DNA of 64,000 bases from Trichobilharzia szidati (Eukaryota > Platyhelminthes > Trematoda > Strigeidida > Schistosomatidae), in assembly GCA_944472155.2 (NCBI GenBank), contig OX235272.1, forward strand, positions 83,768,020-83,832,019. Direction: 5' to 3'. This document shows positions 1 to 11,600 of the stretch, piece after piece. Numbering within the stretch: the first letter of the stretch is position 1; each line of letters begins with the position of its first letter. The translations under genes were made by a program, and so were the position numbers. The notes under the pieces are model-generated. The model was not told the origin of the DNA. It made no database searches and was given only the letters and a program-made list of their open reading frames with translations.

Positions 1-112
1 TGAAACAGCTGTCCAGTACTCCCTGTTGGTTTTCAATAGTTGTCTAACCGATATCGATTCGAGGTCTGACGGGAAACGAATACAATCCCTACAAACTAAT
101 TCTTGAGAATAT
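1..112 (+). repeat. Hammerhead-unit repeat, 3' part, cut by window start
   Basis: The first bases GAAACAGCTGTCCAGTAC are the downstream half of the hammerhead described at 31764-31811, followed by the shared tail (TTTTCAATAG, GATATCGATTCG, ATCCCTACAAACTAAT). The ribozyme's upstream half lies outside the window. Confidence 0.75.
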
Positions 113-119
113 ATATATT

Positions 120-290
120 AGGTGGTTGGAGTCAATAGATAGGAAGGCCCAGACCTACGTTTCGTGCTTACTGACAATCATCAGTCAGCCAGCAAGGCGT
201 ATCTGCAACCTTGAAGGAACTCATATTCCTTCTGAGATTCGAACCCACATCATCCAGTAAATACTGCAGTCAGAGACATGAATAGCCATG
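120..290 (-). repeat. tRNA-derived SINE, family 3 (decayed)
   Basis: It shares GCAAGGCGTATCTGCAACC and AACCTTGAAGGAACTCAT with the copies at 26510, 27919 and 28130. Read on the minus strand the family has an A-box-like TAGCTCAGTGGTAACG and a B-box-like GGTTCGAATCTC. This copy lacks the tRNA-like head. Confidence 0.7.
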
Positions 291-1816
291 AATATACTAC
301 TTAAACTCAAGCTAGTACAAGGTATCAATTGACAAAGCTATAAGAATATCAAGTTGAAATTTACCAAACGTTAAAATTTAAGGCTGGATAAACGGGGGAG
401 TGGGGGGAACTTGAGGTTGATCTATCTTTCTACATATGGTACACATTACTCTCTTCACGCATTGATACCTTTCCGATTCAGGTGAACAATGTGAAAAGTA
501 TGGCACCATAAGTCCATAACTTTTTGAATTGTACTCACATATTTACCTCTATTTAGCTCATTTCTATTGGGAAATTAAACGATTGTAGGAACACAATATA
601 CACTATGGTAAGACTTACTAAATATGCAACACATGCACTCAATGGTATCCATAAAATGAGCGAAAGAATGATTGTGGAGAGTGTTAGGTTGTCCCAAACA
701 ATAGTACCTATTTGAAACAGAAAATAATTCATTAGTCAAAATAAAAAACCAATGTCAGTTTAACTATTTAATTATTATTTGAAATAATTATTTCCCTTTA
801 TGAATTTCGATCAAAAACAATAAGAATGCGTAATTTATGTGAATCTTGTAATGTAGTATTTGATCAACACATTTCGAACAGTCGGATCACACATACACAC
901 ACACACACACATACTCGTCATAGTGTGGCGTGTGCTACTGACAAGATTTATCAGTAGTATATAGAGGTAGATTGATAAGAAGTAGCCAAAATTGAAAGCA
1001 AACATATCTTAGGACAATGGTTACAGAAGTAGAAGTGTTTATTTTTCGAATTTGGATTTAGTTTACGTTGTGGTCGGGAAACAATCTCATTGGACTACTT
1101 TTCATCTCGTTGTTCAACCCTTGGGCCGATCGCCAAACAATCAGAACAGTTTATTATTCGCTGGCCTAGTCGATCTTAAATGTATACGGTGTGTTTTCCT
1201 TAATAAAAAGTTTATAACCGAGTCTCTTGTCTTTTCCCATTAAAATAGGAATACATGAGAAAATAATAAAAGGTTAAGGAATGAGAGAACGAGATATAGG
1301 TTAGGTTGAAAGGCTATATTGAAGGTTAAAATAACAAAGCAGATCAATAAACCAGAGAAGGGAGATGGTAGTACATCTACATACTCCGGTGTCAGAACAA
1401 AGTTAACCAAGGAAGGTTCAATATGATAACGAATTATATTTGAACAAATACATGTACTTTAAACTTCCTAATCGTTAGGTCTTCCACAAACTTTAGGATA
1501 CTCCCAAAACACGTTATGTAGATAGGTTCAAAAGACGTGTAAACATCAGTTTAATCTCCTGTCTCTATAATATGTTTCGCAATAGAAGAGCTAGGTCATC
1601 CGCTTTCACCATTTCAGGGGAATCAATTTGCTTCCGAAGCCATTTAAAGATATGCTCCGTAGTCCTTATTTGTAAAGATCGATGAGTCCTCTCTATGTAT
1701 ATGTGTAACCATACGTACATTTAAATTGGTAGATACAGTGAGATATGACACCATTTTTCACATATCTTTAGGGCTTAGATGGATATATAGGCATCACATC
1801 CTCAATTATTCGGATC
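291..1816. other. No gene or recognisable element
   Basis: AT-rich DNA with a (CA)n microsatellite at about 889-912. The ORF at 1052-1243 is short and unlike anything I know. The missing transmembrane exon of the protease could lie here or further left; I could not find a convincing acceptor-hydrophobic-donor combination. Confidence 0.5.
889..912. repeat. (CA)n microsatellite
   Basis: Run of alternating A and C interrupted once by T. Confidence 0.9.
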
Positions 1817-2083
1817 TTAGCTGTATAAGAAGTCTTTAACCGCAGCATTCAATCTTTGTGTAGTTACCAAGATGCTATGATCATATATTTTTTTCTTAAC
1901 GGCGAGTTGGAAAATGGGTATTGGTGTTTTGACCACGTTATTTCTCCTTATGAACTTCTCTGGATAATTATTACTAATCAGAGTTACTGTTAGTTTTCTT
2001 TCTTCATCTCCAAGCATGTCTTCTATGCATGTTTGTTGGATTCTACTGAAGAGGCACCCCCCCCCCCCAAGGCTCTTTTGCAC
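1817..2083 (-). mobile_element. Penelope-like element fragment (reverse-transcriptase C-terminal part)
   Basis: The minus-strand frame reads IQQTCIEDMLGDEERKLTV then SNNYPEKFIRRN. This pattern, a helical ...EEE..L...L..NGYP..FI..., is the linker between reverse transcriptase and GIY-YIG domain of Penelope-like elements. It corresponds to the plus-strand fragment at 2348-2580. A 12-C homopolymer lies at 2057-2068. Confidence 0.6.
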
Positions 2084-2347
2084 ATTTGAACTGATTAATT
2101 ACCTTGATGGTATTAATATTAAAAGATAAGAATATGTATTCTTTCAATGTGAACTCTTTATTTACAAATGTACCCTCTACTCAAAACACTTTAATCATAA
2201 TTGATAATACTTGTTCTGTTACTTCAATTTTACATCGAATAATGCATGCAGTGCAAAATGATACATATTACTTACATCTGTAGAAGACAGGAAGATGATA
2301 TCTCTCACAGATATATTGCTTTGTCAACGGCCAGATGGATAGATACA

Positions 2348-2580
2348 AGGACCGATTTATAGAAAACTTATCTGGACAAGACAGTATCTTAATTACCATA
2401 GATTCTCCCCTGTTCTGTGCAAAATATCCTTGGTGAGGGGCCTCTTTAATAGGATTCAATGGCTATGCATAGAGAATACACTTAAAGATGAAGGAAGGAA
2501 ACTGACAGGAAATCTGGTGGATAGTAAATTATCCAGTGAAGTTCGTTCATAAGGAGATATAAAGTGGTCAGAACACTAAG
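2348..2580 (+). mobile_element. Penelope-like element fragment (reverse-transcriptase thumb)
   Basis: One frame reads PIYRKLIWTRQYLNYHRFS then CKISLVRGLFNRIQWLCIE then DEGRKLTGNLVDS. This fits the Penelope-like consensus VYRKPTxTxxYLNxxSxxP...K...VRxLxxRA. It is interrupted by stops and lies opposite in strand to the fragment at 1817-2083. Confidence 0.7.
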
Positions 2581-2759
2581 ACACATTCTCTAACTTGCTG
2601 CTAAGAAGGATGTACACATCACTTAATTAAGTGAAAAAAAATTATTTAATGGATTGAAACCATGAATATCTAAAACCTGTTGTGTAAGGACTGTCGATAC
2701 AACTTGACTACCTAAAATCTAGATGAAATCTCAGTGTGTCGGTGGTTCAGTGATAGGAT

Positions 2760-2935
2760 GCTCACCGATATTGAGGTTAGACGTCAAGTGCTAGGTAAGT
2801 GGGAGGGGAAATAAATCGACGGGGTTGTGCAGCAGCTGCACCGATTGAGATAGTTAGGACATGTGTTACGCATGCATCCCTAGGCATCGTCTTCTTCGAC
2901 GGGCAATACTAGCGAACATAGGGTCGTCGGTGGCA
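2760..2935 (+). mobile_element. RTE-A LINE fragment
   Basis: It carries the RTE-A 3' coding stretch (EVR.RVLGK then LHRL and GHVLRM in translation) up to GAACATAGGGTC, and resumes as AGGTTGG after the SINE at 2936-3149. Compare the intact order at 40350-40500. Confidence 0.75.
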
Positions 2936-3149
2936 CAGCGATTAGGGTGCTCGCCGACCATGCACATGGTCCGGGGTTCGATCACCGGTCGACGCACTCC
3001 TTTACCTCGCTAAGCCAGAATTAATGCTGGTGAAGAGGAAAGGTTGGGCATGAGGCTAGCAACCCCATCCTGTAAAATAAACACTGCTACAGAAATTTCA
3101 AGCCACTAGCTTGAAGCCATATGTTCCACTGGGGGACGTGAAGGAAAAA
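2936..3149 (+). mobile_element. tRNA-derived SINE, family 2, with target-site duplication
   Basis: The head GTCGGTGGCACAGCGATTAG contains an A-box (TGGCACAGCG) and GGGGTTCGATCAC a B-box, the internal promoters of RNA polymerase III. The body ends TTCCACTGGGGGACG plus an A-rich tail. The 8-bp direct repeat ATAGGGTC flanks it (2928-2935 and 3150-3157), marking insertion into the RTE-A fragment. Confidence 0.88.
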
Positions 3150-3165
3150 AATAGGGTCAGGTTGG

Positions 3166-4376
3166 TCTGTCTGTCTGTCTGTTTCCGACATAGAACTTTA
3201 CACATATGTGCGGCAGTTCAAGTCGCCACACTCCATGTAGCACACAAAGCAAAAGAAAGTGCGTCGGTGGCACAGCGGTTAGGACTCTCGCCGACCATGC
3301 ACATGGTCCGGGGTTCGATCCCCTGCCGACGCACACCCGATATCTATGGTCGGCCTGCGAAATTTGGGCTACCGATATCCATGCTGAAAATTCCATACTT
3401 GTACTGAAAATACGGTGTGGCATCAAGCTGTAATAAAATAAAAAAAGTAGGAGAAATGCATAACATAGACAGTAAACAGAAGTGTGAGACAAAGGTATAG
3501 TAATAACGAAGAACAAAACAGTTTAATTGGAAATCATAAGTCACAAGGAGCGGATGCATCTGAGCCACTGAGAACGATTTTGAGCCATGTCACCAATTGT
3601 TTCCAACCATTGGTTTTCACCATCCCAAAGACCCCAACCTGGAACTCTACACCTTCCTACGTGGCTTAAACTAACTGTTGTAGATTTCATTGACTGATGC
3701 CATGTTTTCGTTTGACCACCGCTATCTCTTTTCCAGCCTGACCCTATATCAGCTAACATTACCCGTCGAGGAAGTCGATGACTAGGCATACGTAACACAT
3801 GTCCTAACCATCTCAGTCGATGTAATTTCACAGTCTCGTCGACTAATTTCCCCTCCCACCTACATAGCACTCGACGCCTAACCTCAATATTGCTCACCTT
3901 ATTATACCACTTCACGCGGGTGATAGAACGCAGACACCTATGATCGAACACAGACAATCTTTTCATGTCTTCTGTTCTCAATGGCCAGGTCTCACGGCCA
4001 TAAAGGAGGACGGAGCGGATTGCTGAGCAGTAAACACGCCCTTTGGTCGATAGTCGGATATCACGTCTACGCCAGAGACGGCGTAAGCTGGCATATGCGA
4101 AACTAGCCCTCTGTATTCGTGCTGAGATTTCGTCAGAGATCAACCCGTTGAGGCTGATGGTACTTCCCAAATAAGTGAAGCGGTCAGCGTGCTCTACCAC
4201 TTCACTTCCTATTTCTAATCTAGGGGTCGGTGTAGTCCAATCCTGTAACATCATCTTACATTTTACAGCGACGAATCGCATGCCAAACATACGAAGATTG
4301 TTGCTCAATGTGTTCAGAAGACTCTGCACTTTGTCAGTGTTTTCGCCTAGAAGGACTATATCGTCTGCATATAGTC
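3166..4376 (-). mobile_element. RTE-A LINE, 5'-truncated, reverse-transcriptase C-terminus and 3' UTR
   Basis: The longest frame (4329-3541) reads [20 protein letters not shown] then [16 protein letters not shown] then [59 protein letters not shown]. This is the region after the catalytic domain of RTE-type LINEs. The 3' UTR ends in a TGTC/GACA repeat (3165-3181) and is interrupted by the SINE at 3261-3443. It abuts, head to head at 4376, a plus-strand fragment of the same family. Confidence 0.88.
3261..3443 (+). mobile_element. tRNA-derived SINE, family 1, nested in RTE-A 3' UTR
   Basis: The head GCGTCGGTGGCACAGCGG and GGTTCGATCCCCTG give clear A and B boxes. The tail CCGATATCTATGGTCGGCC then ACGGTGTGGCATCAAGC differs from family 2. 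It splits the RTE-A 3' UTR with AAAGT on both sides as a probable target-site duplication. Confidence 0.88.
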
Positions 4377-4785
4377 AGGTTGGAAAAGAGCCAGTGTTTG
4401 TCAAACCAAAACATGATCTCATCAGTCAATGAAGTCCACAACATTTATTGTAAGCCAGCCAGCTACGTAGGGAGGTGGAGACTTCCTAACTGGTTGGAGT
4501 CCTCGGGATGGCAAAAACGCAATGAAGGCTGAAGACAATTGGTGATATAGCTCAAAATCGTTCTCAATGGCTGACGCAGATGCATCCACTCCTTGTGACT
4601 TATAATATCCAATAAAACTATATTGTTCTTCCATATTACTATTCTTTTTCTCTCATATCTCTGTTTATTATCTCTGTTTTGAATCCCTTTTTACTTTCTT
4701 CTCTTGCTTTGTGTGCTAAGTGAAGTGGGGAGACTCGAACTGCTATATATCGGTGCAAACTTTTATGTTGAAACGAATCAGTCAG
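4376..4785 (+). mobile_element. RTE-A LINE 3' end
   Basis: Begins TCAGGTTGGAAAAGAGCC and runs through CTCCTTGTGACTTATAATA and the 3' UTR (CTTTGTGTGCTAAGTGAAG) to the family end, in opposite orientation to the neighbouring copy. Confidence 0.82.
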
Positions 4786-4789
4786 TCAT

Positions 4790-4975
4790 GATCACCAACC
4801 ATGCATATGGACCAAGGTTCAATTCGCAGCCGGCGCATATCTTTACCTCCCCTAGACGGTCGTAAGCCCAATCAAGAAGGCAGGTTAGACGTGAGGCTAG
4901 CAGCCCCACCGAGTAGGCTGAAGCCCTGTGTTCCACTCGGAACTCCTAGGAATAAAAGAAAGTTTCATCGGAAGT
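4790..4975 (+). mobile_element. tRNA-derived SINE, family 2, decayed head
   Basis: GGTTCAATTCGCAGCCGGCG is the B-box region, followed by GTGAGGCTAGCAGCCCCACC and GAAGCCCTGTGTTCCACTCGG as in the other family 2 copies. Confidence 0.75.
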
Positions 4976-5181
4976 TGAACTCAAAAGTCATTTGGATGTA
5001 AGTAAAATTTCTAGACTAGCAGAGCACAACCACAATCATTATTAATGCATACTTTTACAAGAAATAGAAGGATCAACAAAGAAGCATCAACTAACTAACA
5101 AGAAAAAGACAATAATGAATTTATTTTATATATTCTATCAATAAATGCAATACTACCAAATGAATGAACAATGATACTTAC

Positions 5182-5688
5182 CAAAGGTTTTTTGTCTTGA
5201 ATAATGAACTGGTGTCCAAAACCTTAATATTCGCTTGCTTCTTGATTCAACACATTTTCCCGACATACAATAACCATAATGACACGGTCGATAATCCTGT
5301 AGATGAATATGCACTAAACGTGGATTACGATGATGATAATTGTAGGAAACTTGATTTGCTGCCGTCATCTTCATCAATTGACTTGTAGAGAGTATTTTAG
5401 TCTGATTACGTGTAAAATGATATGTACTATTTGATAAATACTTGCTATATAAATGTAGTACATTAGATGATAAAAATGGTGAGAATGTATGAACAGAGTA
5501 TACAGCTCGCTTTGAATAACGTATCAGTGAATATGACTTATTATAAAAGTCTGAATCGCCTCTTTTATGCATTGTATAATGTGATATATATTCATCCCGA
5601 GATAATATGACAGGAAGACATGTCATGCTTTGATTTAAACCGGGATCCGAGATTGGAAATAAACAGCATATAAAGCAGGACTCTTCAA
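5182..5688 (-). CDS. ADAM17-like exon 13: membrane-proximal domain with a long insertion
   Basis: The exon starts EESCFICC, parallel to ADAM17 NSCKVCC, and ends [11 protein letters not shown] then [10 protein letters not shown], parallel to CTVGFCDMNGKC...ERFWDF. Between these blocks sit roughly 100 residues rich in Ser, Tyr and His that I cannot align to vertebrate ADAM17. Acceptor CTTCTAG, donor GTAAGT; it ends in phase 1, so at least one more coding exon must follow below 5182. Confidence 0.88.
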
Positions 5689-8600
5689 CTAGAAGCACCA
5701 AAAAGGATAAAAGTAAAGTAAAAAGGATACATATTAAAATTATACACAGAGTTTTGTCTACTGAATTAAAAATATCAGTAGTTTATGCAGCATTAACCAA
5801 TTAGTGGATAAACATCACACAAGGTGTGATAAGAGATTTCCCAATTTCAGTATAATTACATCATAACACGAAAAAGCTTACAATAATTATACGTGTGTTT
5901 AACGATACTACAGTCAAGTGAGACAAAAGGATACATTAATAATCAATTATTATAAGAAATCAGGTAATACGATACAGAGTAAACGCATAATAGTTAAATA
6001 TTGATTTAGTTACTTACATCCAGCAACATTTAGTTTGGAGTAACGTGTACGAGTTAAAAGAAACTAATGATTACAATCGACTTTTTGATCATATTTCGAT
6101 AAATACTCAACAGAAAGCACTTCTCCTAGAGTCTTCTAACGTCAAACACAACCAGACTAATGATACTACTATCATTTTTAGGTGCAATTTCTTACCGACA
6201 CAGCACTGCGGGGTTTCGATAATCCAATCCAGTATATGTCGGTATATTTTTCTTCTAGCTAGTGAGTGACGGACTGGCTACAGGATGAAGTTGCCTGGAG
6301 TTCTAGTCAGAAGTCCTGACAAGGATGGAATCCATCACCAGGTCGACAGTCGGGACACGATACTCGCCGATGACATTGCCTGGTAGTCGCGTTAAAATCA
6401 CCAATTGGTAAAAGTCAAAATTCATGGCTCATTGTATAGGGTTGGGTCCCAGTGGCCTTGTATCCAGAAAATTCTGGACCCAAACCCTGGCGGTGGGTGC
6501 GTCCTTCTGATGAGTCGCTAACTGGGACAAAACAGCTGTCCAGAACTCTTAGCTAGTTTTCAATGGTTCTCTAACTGACATCAATCTGTGGTCAGGTTTT
6601 TAAATATGTCTGTATAACCGAAAATAAACTTATGGATACCGTATGAAATAAAATCAAAGCAAATTTGTTTCGTGATGTTTATCGCGGGGAGGGAAAACTT
6701 CAAAGATACATGACATTTTGATGTTTGACCGAACTTATCGACTTATCAATTATATAATCCCGTATTGTCAGAATATTAAGTGAATGAAGACAGCTTTCTT
6801 GGTTACTGCTGCAGCTATCGCGTTCCTTATGGATAGTCTGTCTTTTTTAGGACATATATTGAAGTTTAGCGGATATACTTTACTGTACATGACTGTAATA
6901 TGAACCGTTGTAACGACAGAAGACAAGGACCAGGCAACAGATCGTTTAATGAGAGATTATGTTTTTATGTACATTATTACTATTTTTTATTATTTTTGAT
7001 TATAGCCTGATTCCACACCGTATTTTTGGTACAAGTATGGATTTTTCAGCATAAGATATCGGTAGCCCAATTTTGTAGGCTGATCATTGATATCAAGTGT
7101 GCGTCGGCAGGGAATCGAACCCCGGACCATGTGCACGGTCTGCGAGCGTCCTAACCGCTGTGCCACCGAAACACTAGCAGAGAAACAGCGTCTTCTGATT
7201 GGTTGTTGTCTCTTTGAAAGTTAATCTATCATCTCTTTGTGGCCGTTTCCTTGAAGGCCAGACCATATATCTGCCAATCGTATCCACCTGCGCAAAGTCT
7301 TTGTTCTTGTTTTTCTCATCACCAAGATTTGAGAAGTAAACATTGACGTAAATTGTTGTCTATGAGTTTTGGCTAGCAGACAGTTCTCAACACACCAATC
7401 ACAAGCGGTATGAACTCGTCTCCCGAAAAAATGACAGGCTATATAACCATTAAAAAGAAACTATGTATGCAGAAAAATTCTACCGGCTTTAACTTCGTTA
7501 TGTTGTTCACCTACACTATAATCCCGTAAAATGATGGACGCTTGGAGTACGTTTTTATGTTGCCACATTTCTAGTTTCAATTTTTCTTTATGCCTTATTT
7601 TGGTCGGTGTCTCAACGGTAGAATAGCTCACCAACCACGCAGTGGATTCGGGTTCGATTCCCGGTTGACATACTCTTAAACCTTGCCAAGACGACGATAA
7701 GTCCGCAAAAGAGGGAAGTTTAGGAATGAGGCTAACAACTCCATTGAGCAAAAATAGCACACAGTTAAAGGAGTTTAAGAGCTTGAACCCCTATGCTTCA
7801 CCTGGAACTCAAAGGAGTGAAAATAAATTAATGAGAACTAACTAACTTATCTAGGGAGCATTGTCTAAACTACAGCAGGGACGGACAAGGATGTCAAATC
7901 GAGAATCGGGAAGGCGAGAAACACATTCATCAACCTGAAACCAATCTGGAAATCTTCGTCACTCAAAATCAACAACAAAATTCGGATTTTCAATACAAAC
8001 GTCAAGTTAGTCAGTTCTTCTATATGGATCAGAAACTTGGCGGCGGGTCACAAAGAATATTTCCAACAGCCTGTTGCAGACATTTATCAACAACTGTCTT
8101 CGTTCTATACTGAAGATCAATCAGATGGCCGGAAAGAATCACAAACAAGAAGCTATGGGAACAAACAAAACAGGAACCAATTGCCCAACAAATATGCAGG
8201 AGAAAGTGGAGATGGATTGGACACTCGCTGAGGAGGCCGCTGGGTGACATCGCGTGTCAGGTCAACGCCCGAGTGGAACCCGAAAGGGGAGCGGCGAGTG
8301 GGACGTCTAAGGGTGACATGGAGGAGTTCGTGTGAAGAGGAGCTGAAACAGTATGGATTAACATGGATGCAAGTGAAAAGTACAGCAGAAGACAGAAGCA
8401 AGTGGAGACGTGTAGTTGAAGCCCCTATGTTCCACTAGGAACCCAAGGGAACAATAATAGTAATATAACTAAGACCCAAAAATTATCATTATGGGCGAAG
8501 AACGAGAAGTTTAGCAAATAGATATCTATTTTTTCGGCGATTTTATTCTCAAAAGCAGCTGTACAATCGTACTCATAGACATAAATTTGCATAGATACAA

Positions 8601-11600
8601 TTATTATTTAATTCCACATAATAACGAAGGGGGAGATTAGAGATGGTAATAATTTTCAACTTAATATGAAAGTTTACACGTGTGAATATGGATAACAAGG
8701 GGTTTAGAAACAAAATTACACAGGAATAGAAAATAGTTGCGTTATATGTCAAATAGTTTTCAAACGAATACAGATGTAAACTGGGCGAACATAGAAACAA
8801 ATTGAGATAATAGTTTTTTTATAACTAAATATGAAAACAATTAAGTCTCGTAAGTCAAACTGAACTAGATCCATGATAAATGTAGAGGTTGGACTAGTTT
8901 CTTTTGAACACGTAGTTCCGGCTTTTCGATACATATGGCGAGGGCTCCTATAGTACAAGAAAGTCGGATACACACTGCCTTTGGTAGATTTTTCTACTAT
9001 GTAAATGACTCCGAACGATGAATCAGTTGAGATGCCGTGACGCGTATTGACCAGGTATTCAATTAGGGGCTTCGGAGTGAAAGGATGACTCTTCTTTGTA
9101 GGCATGCTGCGTAATTTCAAAGGACATGCATAGAACGACCTACATACCTAGCTGCACACAAACAGGTGAACTGATATATGCACACTGAAGTGGTTATCTG
9201 CGGAAATTTGTCCTTCACATTGCTTAGAAGCAATAGGCGACTGGAGAATATCACTCTTAGAGTTCCTGCAGGAAAGGTTTTCTTTAAGGAACTGGAAATT
9301 CTCCCTTTTAAGGATATCTGCAGTTAAGTCTCCTCTGAAGTCCAAATTCAAGTATAGTCTTTTCTTTGGTACTGAAGTGCATTCTTCGCTTCTTGACTTT
9401 GGTTTCATATTCATCCCCACGACAGGTTGAGGGCATCCATTTTGAGCTAGGATATTGTCACCACATGAAAAGGTTGACTATTTCTGATCATAGAAGTCTA
9501 CGATCTCTTTCTCACGTTAGGAGGTGGTATAATAAGGTAAGTAATGTTGACGTCAGGGGTAGAGTGTTGGGCAAAGAGGGAAAATCAATCGACGAGGCTA
9601 TGAAGTTACATAGATTGAGATGGCTGCGCATGCCTAACCATCGCCTCCCCCACCCCGACGGGCATTACTAGCTGATATAGGTGCAGGTTGGAAAAGAGTA
9701 AGTGGTGGCCAAACAAAAGCATGACATCAATCCATGAAATCCTTGACAGTTGTATGTTGAATCCAGACAGACAGACAATTACTTCATCTCCATGAATATA
9801 CGAAAGTTAGATTGACAACATCAATCGAAGTCTTATAAAAATTCAAATCACAGATATACGTATAACATAACTCACCTGCATCACAAATACAAGTCTCTAA
9901 ACCAAGACTATCACAGAATGGATGACACTGGCCCTCATAACACCAACCATATTCATCACAATGACCAGTAGATAATAGTTTTGGACCAGGACATATAGGT
10001 GATAAACCATTACACTGACCAGGTCCTAAACACGGATTAGCTTTATTGGTCTGTGCACAAATAGTATTATTCGATGCATACTGGCAATCTGTAGAAGTAA
10101 AAGAAGTGTAACAATGGTTGTTTTTTGGAAAACAACTGGCTTATTTTATCACTCCACAAAATTGTTTAATTCATAACCAACTAATCAAATAATACAATGT
10201 AGTTAATGGAAAGTGATAATACAGTAATTTGGAATGAAGTAATAGAGGTATTAATTTTGTGGATGGATGATGACTAGTAGTGAAATCCAGTGGATGCGCA
10301 TTTCGTCCTCCTTGGGACTCGTCAGCTAGTGGATGTGCTTACATTCCCAAGTGAGTGATGGTGTTTCCACTGAGACTGGAACCCGGTGCCTATCGGTTCA
10401 AACGTCAGAGTTATCCACTAGACCAACTGGGCCAAAAGAGACGCCTTTTGTACAACGGGCGCGAACACTTCGGCACAACCAATCAACGGGTGAGTCAAAA
10501 TTGAATGAAAAACAAGTAATAACTGGCGCCAGTTGAACAAAACGTGGCTCTCTTGGCGCAAGTGATCTTTTGGATAACGCTTCAGAATTTGGTGTTGAGA
10601 CTGGGTCTCAGTGGGAAGACCATCATCTACTGTGGGGTGCAGGTACATCTGTGGAGTGTGCTACTGGAGTTATACGGGCTTTCAATAACTTCGATACTAT
10701 TATCCTGTAACATCTTCAATTGTCGCTCAATTTCGCCTTCTTAATGACATGGGAGTCTTCGCGTTGTGAATGCTGCCATTTTTTGATTTTGGGATTTCAT
10801 GCCTCACCTTATTACAATAACCGTAGAGGTTCCCATCTCCAATGAAGAGATGGTCGTATTCTTTAACTAAAACTGTCATATTCTGTGCTTTCGACGCCTT
10901 AGTCCCTGCTACCCTGCTTCTCTCATACATGCTGATAGGTACGCACTTCGTAATCACTGCCCTCTCCTTCGTGTTAATTACCGAACCGACCTTTCGCAGA
11001 AAATCAGCGCCAAGTATTGTTCACCATAACTCGGGCACAACAATGAACGGGAAAGTGATTTTGCGGTCGTCAATAAAAACGTTAAAGTTTGACTTGCCGG
11101 CAATGCTTAACACGAGTCTACCTACCGTTTGAACTGTCAGTGAACACGGTCTAACACTGTGCGTAGCTTCCTATCTGTTAGTCAGATTACCGCCCCTGTA
11201 TTTTTAAGACGTACGGCTTCTCGGCTATCCACTCGCAATTTAGAATACATTACCTCCCCCTCTCAATAGCCTCCACTACTTCTGGTCAGGCAGAAGAGAA
11301 ACAACACACATTATACTGTTTGAAATCTTTTCTTATCCTTCTTTCTGGGCAGTGCCTCCTCCAGTGCCCTGCTTTGCCACATTCAAAACACCGGCCTTTC
11401 CTGGCACTCATTCATAGTGCCACTACTTCACGCTGCAAATCTTTCACTTTCTGTTCCCATTCATTCAATTTCGTTGGTTCTATTGCTGCTATCGTTGTGC
11501 TAAACAGCTGACTGGTCACCTCCGCTAGCTCACCGATGGCAATGGGTTGTGCAGCGTTAACCAGTTTTAGTTACTGAGAAATGTGGTGTGCGACACTCTC

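Noticed and set aside
2090..2160. Possible transmembrane exon of the protease (acceptor near 2157, donor GTAATT at 2093-2098)
   Set aside because: Encoded peptide FTLKEYIFLSFNINTIK is not a convincing membrane span and the acceptor lacks a pyrimidine tract.
3262..3335. True tRNA gene at the SINE head
   Set aside because: A and B boxes are good but the same head recurs in several copies followed by shared SINE bodies, so it is a tRNA-derived SINE.
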